Positions 19,792-27,871 of a stretch of DNA of 62,493 bases are shown here, in pieces. The number at the start of each line of letters is the position of its first letter. The stretch's first letter is position 1. This DNA comes from 20CM-4-69-16 sp035637455 (lineage in GTDB: Bacteria > Gemmatimonadota > Gemmatimonadetes > Gemmatimonadales > GWC2-71-9), in NCBI GenBank assembly GCA_035637455.1, contig DASPXE010000117.1, forward strand, positions 1 to 62,493, in the 5' to 3' direction. The notes under the pieces were generated by a model that worked only from the letters and a program-made list of their open reading frames with translations, was not told where the DNA came from and did not search any database. The position numbers were made by a program, and so were the translations under genes.

Positions 19792-22488
19792 GTGACGGCG
19801 CCGGCGCTTTCGGAACGCGACCTCGCCGTTCTCCGATCCTTCGCCCGCCGGATCGATCCCTCCGACGCGGGCGCGCATAACAACCTCGGCGTCCTCTACT
19901 ATCAGAAGGGACTCGTCGCGGACGCGATCGCGGCGTTCACCCGGGCGCTGGAGCTCGACCCGAAGATGCAGGTCGCCCAGCGCAACCTGGAGATCGCCTA
20001 CCACGACACGGGCTACTACGACCAGCGCGTGGCGCAGCTGCGGGAGCGGCTGCGCCAGGCCCCTGATGAGCGCGACGCCCGCTGGGAGCTGGGGCGCGCC
20101 TACGCGATCCTCGGGCAGCAGGACGAAGCGATCGGGGAGTTCGAGCAGCTGGTCGCGCAGAAGCCCGATGACGTCGCCGCCATCATCCAGCTGGGGCTCG
20201 CCGAGAAGAACCGCGGGCGCCCCGAGGCCGCGACCGAGTGGTTCCTGCGCGCCCGGGAGCTCGACCCGAACTCGAGCGTCGCGCAGTTCTACCTGGGCGA
20301 GATCTACTACAACCGGGGCCTCAACGGCGACGCGCTCGCCGCCCTCGAGCGCGCCGTGGAATTGAACCCCAACAACGCCAACGCGCACTACCTCATGGCG
20401 TTCGTGCTCGGCGACCTGGGCCGCCACCAGGACGCCCGCGCCGCGTCCAAGCGCGCCATCCAGCTCAACCCCCCGCTGGCCCGCGCCCAGACGAATCTCT
20501 CGCTCGAACGCTACAACGCCGAGCGCCGCCGCCAGCGGCAGCGCGCGCGTGAGGTGCCCGAGCCGCAGGTGGTCGAGGGGAACGAGCTCGCGCACTACAA
20601 CCTGGGGCTGGCCTTTCGCCAGAAGGGCTATTACAACGAGGCCCTGCGGGAGTACCGCCTCGCCCTCGAGCGGGGCGAGGACCGCCGGCTGGCCCTCCAG
20701 GCGATGGCGGAGCTGCATCTCCTCAAGCACGACTTCGCCGCCGCCCTGGAGCTGTACGAGACGCTGCTCCGCGAAGTCCCCGACTCGCCCAAGCTGTGGA
20801 ACGAGCGGGGCGTGGTGCTGCACCAGGCGGGCCGCCCGGACGAGGCGCTCGCCTCCTACCAGCAGGCGGTCGCGATCGACCGGAAGTACGCGCTCTCCTG
20901 GAACAACCTCGGCGTGCTTCAGGCGCATCGCGGCGCCGCCGATCCGGCGATCGAATCGCTCCGCACCGCCCTCCGGCTGCAGGCCGCGTTCAGCGCGGCG
21001 CGACTCAACCTCGGGCTGCTGCTGTATCAGCTGCGGCGCTTCCAGCTCTCGCTCGAGGCGTACCGCCAAGTGCTGCAGACCGAGCCGGCATCGGCCGCCG
21101 CCTGGAACGGCATCGGCCTCGTGCTAGTGGAGCTGAAACGCTTCCCCGACGCGCGCAACGCGTTCGTGCGCGCGGTCGAAGCGGACCCCGACCACGCCGG
21201 CGCGCACTACAACCTGAGCTTCACCTTGTCGAACCTCGGCGACTACGACGGCGCGCTGCGCGCGACCAAGCGCGCGCTCGAGCTCGACCCCTACTACGTC
21301 TCGCAGAAGTTCGCGCTCGCGATCGACCTGCAATACGAGAAGGCGACCATCGGGATCGCGCCCGAAATCTCGGCGGACGTGGCGGCGGAGACGCTGGGCG
21401 AGGACTTTGCGTTCGACCAGCGGCTGCTCGACAACATCTTCCAGGAGCTCGCGCCCGCCCCGGCCGAGTTGCCCGGCGCGAAGCCCGCCGACGACCCGCT
21501 CGCGCTGGCGCGCGACTACGTGAGCAAGGGGCTGATGGACGTCGCGACGGCCGAGGCGGTGCGCGCGGTGCAGCGCGGCGCGGACAAGGGCGACGCGGCG
21601 GTGCTGCTGGGCGATATCTTCGCCAAGCGCGGCCTGCACGGCGAGGCGCTGGAGCGCTACCGCGAGGCCCGCGCGCTCCAGCCGCAGCGCGCCGACGCCC
21701 TGCTGGGCGAAGTGAAGGCGCTGCTGGCGCTGGGCGGGGCCCGCGCGGAGGAGGCGCGCGCGCTCGCCGAGCAGCTGCTCGCGCTCACCCCCGACGACGT
21801 CGAGGCGCTGGTGGCGGTGGCGAAGGGGCGGGCCGCGGCGGGCGACGCCGCCGGGGCGCTGACCGCGCTGCAACAGGCGCAGACGCGCGCGCCCGCGCGC
21901 GCCGACCTCCACAAGCTGCAGGGCGACGTGGCGCTGAAGGTCGGCGACAAGCGCGGCGCGCTGGCCGCGTACCGGGCGGCGCTCGAGCTCGATCACGGCT
22001 ACGTACAGGTGTGGCTCGACCTCGGCCGCCTGCAGGAAGACAAGGAAGCGTGGGCCGAGGCGGAGGAGGCGTACGAGCACGCGCTCGAGGCCCTGCCCAC
22101 CTTCAACGAAGCGGCGCTGGCGCTCGCGGACCTGCTGCGCCGCAGCGGGCGCACCCGCGCCGCCGTGGTGCGGCTCGCCGAGATGCTCGAGCAGGACCCG
22201 TACGACTTGCCGGCGCTGCTGCTGCTGGGGCGCGCGCTGCTCGATGACAAGCGCGACGAGCAGGCGCTCGAGGCGTTCCGCCGCGCCCTCAAGTTCGACC
22301 CCGACCAGGTGGAGGCGCTGTTCCAGCTCGGCGTCGTGCTGGCGCGGCTGCACCGCTACGGCGAGGCCGTGCAGGCCTGGGAGAAAGTCACGCGGCTCGA
22401 CCCCAGTGGGCCGTTCGCCCAGCGCGCGCGCGTGCACGCGCGCACCGCCCTCGACCTGCAGCACATCTTCACCTCGGACGCCGCGTAG
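19792..22488 (+). CDS. Large TPR-repeat scaffold protein
   Basis: An 898-residue protein built almost wholly of tetratricopeptide repeats, for example AHNNLGVLYYQKGLVADAI, AHYNLGLAFRQKGYYNEAL and VEALFQLGVVLARLHRYGEA. No signal peptide or membrane helix is present, so it is a cytosolic helical scaffold. A short Pro/Ala-rich break near residues 550-570 divides two TPR blocks. It starts at a GTG two bases after the cheC stop and sits among PATAN and Roadblock proteins, suggesting a hub for the chemosensory or MglA complex. The partners are not known. Confidence 0.85.
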   Translation: MTAPALSERDLAVLRSFARRIDPSDAGAHNNLGVLYYQKGLVADAIAAFTRALELDPKMQVAQRNLEIAYHDTGYYDQRVAQLRERLRQAPDERDARWELGRAYAILGQQDEAIGEFEQLVAQKPDDVAAIIQLGLAEKNRGRPEAATEWFLRARELDPNSSVAQFYLGEIYYNRGLNGDALAALERAVELNPNNANAHYLMAFVLGDLGRHQDARAASKRAIQLNPPLARAQTNLSLERYNAERRRQRQRAREVPEPQVVEGNELAHYNLGLAFRQKGYYNEALREYRLALERGEDRRLALQAMAELHLLKHDFAAALELYETLLREVPDSPKLWNERGVVLHQAGRPDEALASYQQAVAIDRKYALSWNNLGVLQAHRGAADPAIESLRTALRLQAAFSAARLNLGLLLYQLRRFQLSLEAYRQVLQTEPASAAAWNGIGLVLVELKRFPDARNAFVRAVEADPDHAGAHYNLSFTLSNLGDYDGALRATKRALELDPYYVSQKFALAIDLQYEKATIGIAPEISADVAAETLGEDFAFDQRLLDNIFQELAPAPAELPGAKPADDPLALARDYVSKGLMDVATAEAVRAVQRGADKGDAAVLLGDIFAKRGLHGEALERYREARALQPQRADALLGEVKALLALGGARAEEARALAEQLLALTPDDVEALVAVAKGRAAAGDAAGALTALQQAQTRAPARADLHKLQGDVALKVGDKRGALAAYRAALELDHGYVQVWLDLGRLQEDKEAWAEAEEAYEHALEALPTFNEAALALADLLRRSGRTRAAVVRLAEMLEQDPYDLPALLLLGRALLDDKRDEQALEAFRRALKFDPDQVEALFQLGVVLARLHRYGEAVQAWEKVTRLDPSGPFAQRARVHARTALDLQHIFTSDAA

Positions 22489-22491
22489 CCC

Positions 22492-23646
22492 ATGCCCATC
22501 GAGGGACCGCTCCGCGAGCTCGGCATCCACGACGTCTTTCAGCTCCTCGACCTGAGCCGCAAGACGGGCGTGCTGCGCGTCACGTCGGAGCTGCGCCACA
22601 ACGCCGGCACGGTCTACTTCGAAGACGGCGCCATCATCTTCGCCGAGATCCGCTCGAACCCGCACCCGCTCGGCGCCCTGCTGCTGCGCACGGGGAAGAT
22701 CACGGAGGCCGACCTGGAGCGCGGGCGCGACATGCAGCACCGCCAGGGCGACCAGCGCCGCCTCGGCGAGATCCTCGTGTCGCTCGGCGCGATCACGCCG
22801 CGCGAGCTGCAGCGCCAGGTCCGCTTCCAGATCGAGGAAGTCGTATTCGAGCTGATGAGCTGGCGGGAAGGCTACTTCTCCTTCACCGAGGGCACGCTCA
22901 CGGACCTGCCGACGGAAGCGACCGTGCGGATCCCGACCGAGGCGCTGCTCATGGAAGGGGCGCGGCGCATCGACGAGTGGTCGCGGATCGAGGGCCGCAT
23001 CCCGCACCTCGGCGTCATCCCGACCCTCGCCCCCCCCGCCGGGGGCCCGGACGGCGAGCTCGACCTGCTCCCGCCGGAGTGGGAGATGCTGGCGATGATC
23101 GACGGCGAGCGCGACCTGCGCACCATCGCCTCGGAGCTGGGGCGCTCGGAGTTCGAAGTGGCGAAGACGCTGTTCGGGCTCGAGAGCGCGGGCATCGTCG
23201 TGCTCGTCGACCCCGGGACGGTGAAGCGCGAGCGGACCACGCTGACGTCGGATCTGGCCGAGCTCGTCGCGCGCGCCGAGGAGGCGCTGGGGCGCCGGGA
23301 GCTCGAGGAAGCGCGCGCGCTGGCCGAGCAGGCGGCGGGAGTGCATCCGCACGACCCGACGGTGCATCTGCTGCTCGGCCGCATCGATCTCGCGGCCGGG
23401 CGCGCCGCCGCCGTGGACGAGCTGCGGCGCGCCCTGCGGCTCGATCCTCTGCTCGTCGCCGCGCACCGCTTCCTCGGCTACGCGCTGGTCGCCACCGGGC
23501 GCTTCGCGGAGGCGGTGGAGCAGTGGGATCAGTGGGAGCGGCTGGCCGCGCGCTCGGAGAGCGAGCTGGCGCAGCTCGACGAGGTGCGCCGGGCGAAGAC
23601 CGCGGCGCAGACGCTCGGCGGCACCGGAGCAGGGCTCCATGCCTGA
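22492..23646 (+). CDS. PATAN-domain (DUF4388) protein with C-terminal TPR
   Basis: The 384 residues begin with a PATAN/DUF4388 domain (LRELGIHDVFQLLDLSRKTG, then VYFEDGAIIFAEI), which in other bacteria mediates protein contacts in signalling, motility and polarity. A linked helical module follows (LGEILVSLGAITPRELQRQV), then a winged-helix-like section near 190-245 and TPRs at the end. A paralogue with the same front half lies at 27871. The next gene starts 8 bases before its stop. Confidence 0.8.
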   Translation: MPIEGPLRELGIHDVFQLLDLSRKTGVLRVTSELRHNAGTVYFEDGAIIFAEIRSNPHPLGALLLRTGKITEADLERGRDMQHRQGDQRRLGEILVSLGAITPRELQRQVRFQIEEVVFELMSWREGYFSFTEGTLTDLPTEATVRIPTEALLMEGARRIDEWSRIEGRIPHLGVIPTLAPPAGGPDGELDLLPPEWEMLAMIDGERDLRTIASELGRSEFEVAKTLFGLESAGIVVLVDPGTVKRERTTLTSDLAELVARAEEALGRRELEEARALAEQAAGVHPHDPTVHLLLGRIDLAAGRAAAVDELRRALRLDPLLVAAHRFLGYALVATGRFAEAVEQWDQWERLAARSESELAQLDEVRRAKTAAQTLGGTGAGLHA

Positions 23647-24487
23647 GGAGATCAAGACGCTCTCCTCGCAGCTCGCCCAGGACCCCGACAGCCTGGTGTT
23701 CCTGCGGCTGGGGGAGTTGCTGCGCCAGAAGGGTCAGTTCGACGCCGCGCACCGGGTCGCGCTGACCGGCCTCGAGCGGCACCCCCACTTGGCGGACGCC
23801 CACGACCTGTACGCCCGCATCCTCGCCGACAAACGCGACTACGAACGCGCCTTCGACGAGTGGGACATGACGCTGCGCATCGCCCCGAACCACATCGGGG
23901 CCCTGAAGGGCCTCGCCTTTCTCTATTTCAAGGTCGGCGACGTCGGCCAGGCCGTCGCCCACCTGGAGGCGGCCCGACAGCACGCGCCTGACGACCCGGG
24001 CGTGGCGCAGGCACTGGCGCTGGCCCAGGGCGGTGGCGGGCCCGGCGGCGTTCCTGACGCGGCGCGCGCGGCCGCCGCCGCGGCGGAGGAGCTCGCCCCC
24101 GCCGCCCCCGCCGCCGCGCCGCTCGAAGAGGCGCGCGTGTTCGCGGGGCTCGAGGGCGCGCAGGAAGGCCTGCTCCTGCTCGACGCCAAGGGCCAGGTGC
24201 TGGGCGGTGCCCTGAAGGATCCCCACGGCCAGGACGTCACCGACGCTGTCGCCGCGTACCTCGCCGGCGTGTCGCACGAGGCGGCGCGCACCACCAAGCT
24301 GCTCGGGCTGGGGCGGTGGACCGGGGTCGCGGCGGAGGGGAAGCTCGGCCATATCCACCTCACCCCCCCCGCGGGCGACGCGGTGCTGCTCGTGGTACGC
24401 GATCGCTCGGTGCCGATGGGCCGGCTCGCGATCATCGCCCAGCGCGCCGCCGCGGCGGCGCGCCGCTGGCTGGAGCTCGACCGATGA
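23639..24487 (+). CDS. TPR protein with C-terminal Roadblock/LC7-like domain
   Basis: A 282-residue fusion. Residues 1-125 are TPR repeats (FLRLGELLRQKGQFDAAHRV and onward), and an Ala-rich linker of about 40 residues follows. The last 110 residues have the Roadblock/LC7 pattern (EGLLLLDAKGQVLGGAL, a Gly-rich strand, then AVLLVVRDRSVPMGRLAI). Roadblock proteins such as MglB regulate MglA-type GTPases. Two stand-alone Roadblock proteins and mglA follow directly. The overlap with the next ATG is 4 bases. Confidence 0.78.
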   Translation: MPEEIKTLSSQLAQDPDSLVFLRLGELLRQKGQFDAAHRVALTGLERHPHLADAHDLYARILADKRDYERAFDEWDMTLRIAPNHIGALKGLAFLYFKVGDVGQAVAHLEAARQHAPDDPGVAQALALAQGGGGPGGVPDAARAAAAAAEELAPAAPAAAPLEEARVFAGLEGAQEGLLLLDAKGQVLGGALKDPHGQDVTDAVAAYLAGVSHEAARTTKLLGLGRWTGVAAEGKLGHIHLTPPAGDAVLLVVRDRSVPMGRLAIIAQRAAAAARRWLELDR

Positions 24488-24849
24488 CCGGCGCCTCCCG
24501 CCCGACGGGCTACGGCCCAGCGCTGGACCTCGTGACGCGCGTGCGCGGCGTGCGGGGCGCGATGCTCGTGTCGGGGGACGACGGGCTCGTGGTGGCCGAG
24601 CAGCTGATGGAGGGGATCAAGGGCGTGGCTGTCGCGGCGCTGGCGGCGAGCTTGGCGTCCCGGCTGCGGCGTGCGATGGAGGCGGCGGGCCTCGGGGTGA
24701 GCCTGTTCTGGCACCTGCAGTGTGACCAGGGGGGGCTGCTCGTGGTACCGACGCCGTCCGGCGTGCTGATCGTGGCCGTGGCGGAGCCGGACGTGAACGT
24801 GGGACTGGTGCGCCTGGAGCTGCTCCGGGCGGCGGAGGCCGTCGGATGA
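24484..24849 (+). CDS. Roadblock/LC7-domain protein (MglB-like)
   Basis: A 121-residue single-domain protein with the Roadblock signature GAMLVSGDDGLVVAEQL, a central helix rich in Ala, and the strand GGLLVVPTPSGVLIVAVAEPD. It is a candidate MglB, the GTPase-activating partner of MglA encoded 470 bases downstream. It overlaps its neighbours by ATGA on both sides. Domain family assignment is good; the GAP role is inferred from context. Confidence 0.78.
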   Translation: MTGASRPTGYGPALDLVTRVRGVRGAMLVSGDDGLVVAEQLMEGIKGVAVAALAASLASRLRRAMEAAGLGVSLFWHLQCDQGGLLVVPTPSGVLIVAVAEPDVNVGLVRLELLRAAEAVG

Positions 24850-25316
24850 CGACGCGCGCCGTGGAAGCGTGGACGCTCGAGCCGCTGGTCACGTTCGTGA
24901 AGGAGGCGGGTGCCCGACTCGTGCTGGTCATGACCTCGGCCGGCCAGGTGATGGCCCAGCACGGCTTCTCGCGCGCGGTTGACGTGATGTCGGCCGCCGC
25001 GCTCGGCGCCGCGATCATCGCCTCGACCGACGAGATCGCGCGGCAGCTCGCGCAGCCACCCTTCGCGGTCCTGAACCACCAGGGCGAGCGGCACGGGATC
25101 TTTCTCGGCGCCGTGCCCACGGGGCGCGGGAAACTCGTGGTGCTCGTCGTTTACGACCTCCACGTTTCGTCGCTCGGCCTGGTGCAGTTATTCTTTGAGC
25201 AACTCACGGCGGATCTCCAGGCTGCGAGCCCCAAGGAAGGCGTGTCGAAGCAGGTGCTGGCGGCGGACTTCGAGCGCGAGCTGAGCGAGAGCCTCAACAC
25301 GCTGTTCGGGAGATAG
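24846..25316 (+). CDS. Second Roadblock/LC7-domain protein, adjacent to mglA
   Basis: The 156 residues have the same layout as the preceding protein: ARLVLVMTSAGQVMAQHG, helix DVMSAAALGAAIIASTDEIA, then HGIFLGAVPTGRGKLVVLVV. A C-terminal helical tail of about 40 residues is extra. The gene ends 3 bases before the mglA GTG, the usual mglB position. Two different Roadblock partners could form a heterodimer or act on different states of the GTPase; this is inference. Confidence 0.78.
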   Translation: MTTRAVEAWTLEPLVTFVKEAGARLVLVMTSAGQVMAQHGFSRAVDVMSAAALGAAIIASTDEIARQLAQPPFAVLNHQGERHGIFLGAVPTGRGKLVVLVVYDLHVSSLGLVQLFFEQLTADLQAASPKEGVSKQVLAADFERELSESLNTLFGR

Positions 25317-25319
25317 GCC

Positions 25320-25919
25320 GTGTCCCTGGTCAACTTCACGACCCGCGAAATCACGTGCAAAATCGTCTACTACGGGCCCGGCCGCTCGGGCAAGACGACC
25401 AACCTGCACTACATCTACGGCCGCGTGCCCGACTCGCGCCGCGGGCGGATGGTCTCGCTCGCCACCCAGACCGACCGCACCTTGTTCTTCGACTTCCTGC
25501 CGATCGACCTGGGCCAGATCTCGGGCTTCAACACCCGGTTCCAGCTCTACACCGTCCCGGGCCAGGTGTACTACAACGCCACGCGCCGCCTCGTGCTCCA
25601 GGGCGCCGACGGTGTGGTGTTCGTCGCCGACAGCCAGGCGCGGCAGCTCGACGAGAACCTGGAAAGCCTCCAGAACCTGCAGAGCAACCTGCTCGAGCAC
25701 GGCGTGGACATCCGCACCATGCCGCTCGTCCTGCAGTACAACAAGCAGGACCTGCCGCGCGAGCTGATCCTGTCCACCGCGGATCTGGATGACGCCCTCA
25801 ATTTCCGCGGCGTAGCGAGCTTCAGCGCCGACGCGCTGCACGGCGTGGGTGTGTTCGAGACGTTGAAGGGCGTCTCCGAGATGGTGCTCAAGCGGCTCGC
25901 CGCCGGGAGCACCGCGTGA
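25320..25919 (+). CDS. mglA: MglA-type Ras-like small GTPase
   Basis: A 199-residue small GTPase. The P-loop is GPGRSGKTT (19-27); the Walker B region reads TVPGQ (78-82), with Thr where Ras has Asp, as is typical for MglA. The base-recognition motif NKQD is at 141-144. MglA sets cell polarity and directs gliding or type IV pili in Myxococcus and polarity in other taxa. Starts with GTG; a GTGA overlap joins it to the DnaA-like gene, implying tight co-expression. Confidence 0.93.
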   Translation: MSLVNFTTREITCKIVYYGPGRSGKTTNLHYIYGRVPDSRRGRMVSLATQTDRTLFFDFLPIDLGQISGFNTRFQLYTVPGQVYYNATRRLVLQGADGVVFVADSQARQLDENLESLQNLQSNLLEHGVDIRTMPLVLQYNKQDLPRELILSTADLDDALNFRGVASFSADALHGVGVFETLKGVSEMVLKRLAAGSTA

Positions 25920-27871
25920 CGACCGCGCTCAACGCCAAGTACACGTTCGACACGTTTGTGATCGGCACGGCGAACCGGCTGGCGGTCACGGCCGGGCGTA
26001 CCGTGGCCGAGAACCCGGGCTCGGCGTACAACCCTCTCTTCATCTATAGCGGGTCCGGCCTCGGGAAGACCCACGTGCTCATGGCCATCGGGCACGCGGC
26101 GAAAAGGCTCGCCCCAACCCTGAACGTCGAGTACCTGACCCTCGACGAATACGTGGAGGCGTTCCACGCCGCCATCGCCGCCGGGCAGGGCGACGCGTTC
26201 CGCCGCCGCTTCCAGAACGTGGACGTGCTGCTCGTGGATGACGTGCAGTTCCTGTCGAACCGCAAGGAGATGCAATCCGAGCTGCTGCGCCTCACGGAGG
26301 CGCTGCAGGGCGCGGGGCACCAGATCGTGCTCACGAGCGACCGACCGCCGCCCGAGATCGCGGACCTGGACGAGCGACTGATCTCGCGTCTGTCGGGCGG
26401 CCTGGTGGTGGACATAGGCGTCCCCGACTACGAGACCCGCGTCGCGATCCTGCGCCGCAAGGCCGAGGAGCGGGGGACGAGCTTCCAGCCCGGAGTGCTC
26501 GAGACGGTGGCGGGCCTCGAGTTCGCCAACGTGCGCGAGCTGATGGGCGCGCTCAACCGGCTGGTGGCGTTCCAGGCGGTGAACGACCAGCCGATCAACG
26601 CCGAGGCGACGAAGCAGTTGCTGAGCGCGGCGGCTGCGGCAGCCCGGGCCGCGGCGCCCGTAGCCCCGGGCGTCAGCCCGGGGTCAGGCGACGAGTTCGG
26701 CGCGTTTCTCGCGGACGTGACCGTGACCGTGGGGAAAGCCGTCGAGGTGTGGCGCGCGCGGGTGGGTGAGGCGGTCCTGCGCTGGCGCGGCGAGGGCTAC
26801 CGCACGCATCGCCTCGAGCGCTTGCTCGAGCAGGAGACGCCGGCCGCGGTGGACGAAGCGATCGCGGAATTCGTCGGGGATGTCGAGCGGCTCAAGGCGT
26901 TGCAAGCGGAAGTCGGGCAGCTCGATCCGCAGGCGTCGGGGGAGAGCGTGTTCCGCGATCCCGAGCGCATGTCCGAGGCGGAAGAAGCGGCGGCGAAGGT
27001 GCGTGCAGGCGTGGCCCCGCCGCCCGGGCCGTCGGGCGCCTTCCCGCTCGCCGGCTACGCGGTCGGGTCGTCCAACGAGGTGGCGGTGAGCGCGGTGCGC
27101 GCCGTGCTCGACCAGCCCGGCAAGAAGTACAATCCGCTTGTGCTCGTGGGCAAGAGCGGGCTCGGCAAGACGCACCTCCTGAACGCCCTCGGCCTCGAGC
27201 TGGACCGCGCCAACGGTGCTGTGGTGGCGTGCCTCTCGACGCAGGCGTTCATCGACGAGCTGATCGCGGCGATCGACGGCAACCGGGTGGACTGGTGGCG
27301 CGCGCGCTACCGCCGCGCCACGGCGCTGCTGCTCGACGACATCCACCTGATCGCCGGGAAGGAGCGGACGCAAGAGGAGTTGTTCAACCTTTTCAACCTG
27401 CTGCAGGACCAGGAGCGGCAGCTCGCGTTCACGGCGCCGGCGCATCCCAACACGCTCACCGGGATCGAGGAGCGCGTCGTCTCGCGCCTCGAAGGGGGGC
27501 TCGTCGCCGAGCTGAAGGAGCCCGATCGCGCGGTGAAGCGGGCGGTGCTGGAGCGGCTGCTGGCGGGTCAGAACGTGACCCCCGAGCCGGCGCTGCTCGA
27601 TTACCTGGCCGACCGCCCCAGCGACTCGGTCCGCAGCCTGGTGGGCGTGGCGCAGCGCGTCGTGGGCGCGGCCGCGGCGGAGGACGTGCCGCTCACGGCC
27701 GGGCTGGCGCGCGAGGTGCTGGAGGGCCAGGCGCCACGCGAGGAGCGCCGCTCGAGCGGCTTCCGCACCAGCGGGATCGTCGTGTCGAGTCTGGGCGGCA
27801 TCAAGAGTCGCGAGAAGATGGTGTGGGACTGGCCTGAAGTCGCGGACCGTCTCATCGAGGAGTTGCGCTGA
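25916..27871 (+). CDS. Tandem DnaA-type AAA+ ATPase without DNA-binding domain
   Basis: The 651 residues hold two DnaA domain III-like AAA+ modules. Module 1 (about 8-230) has FDTFVIGTANRLA, Walker A GSGLGKTH, Walker B LLVDDVQFL, the DnaA-like sensor TSDRPPPEI and NVRELMGALNR. Module 2 (about 375-610) has Walker A GKSGLGKTHLL, Walker B LLLDDIHLI and a retained SRLEGGL arginine, but a diverged sensor (TAPAHP). A helical linker with a Pro/Gly palindrome-encoded insert separates them. DnaA domain IV is absent at the C-terminus. It overlaps mglA and the following PATAN gene, so a role in polarity or chemosensing rather than replication initiation is inferred. Confidence 0.88.
   Translation: MTTALNAKYTFDTFVIGTANRLAVTAGRTVAENPGSAYNPLFIYSGSGLGKTHVLMAIGHAAKRLAPTLNVEYLTLDEYVEAFHAAIAAGQGDAFRRRFQNVDVLLVDDVQFLSNRKEMQSELLRLTEALQGAGHQIVLTSDRPPPEIADLDERLISRLSGGLVVDIGVPDYETRVAILRRKAEERGTSFQPGVLETVAGLEFANVRELMGALNRLVAFQAVNDQPINAEATKQLLSAAAAAARAAAPVAPGVSPGSGDEFGAFLADVTVTVGKAVEVWRARVGEAVLRWRGEGYRTHRLERLLEQETPAAVDEAIAEFVGDVERLKALQAEVGQLDPQASGESVFRDPERMSEAEEAAAKVRAGVAPPPGPSGAFPLAGYAVGSSNEVAVSAVRAVLDQPGKKYNPLVLVGKSGLGKTHLLNALGLELDRANGAVVACLSTQAFIDELIAAIDGNRVDWWRARYRRATALLLDDIHLIAGKERTQEELFNLFNLLQDQERQLAFTAPAHPNTLTGIEERVVSRLEGGLVAELKEPDRAVKRAVLERLLAGQNVTPEPALLDYLADRPSDSVRSLVGVAQRVVGAAAAEDVPLTAGLAREVLEGQAPREERRSSGFRTSGIVVSSLGGIKSREKMVWDWPEVADRLIEELR
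26664..26683. repeat. Palindromic hairpin unit inside coding sequence
   Basis: A perfect 8-bp palindromic stem CCCCGGGC/GCCCGGGG closes the tetraloop GTCA. It lies in frame in the linker between the two AAA+ modules and encodes an APGVSPG-type stretch. The form resembles single hairpins of the four-hairpin elements at 31884 and 45563, but relation is only by shape. Confidence 0.55.
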
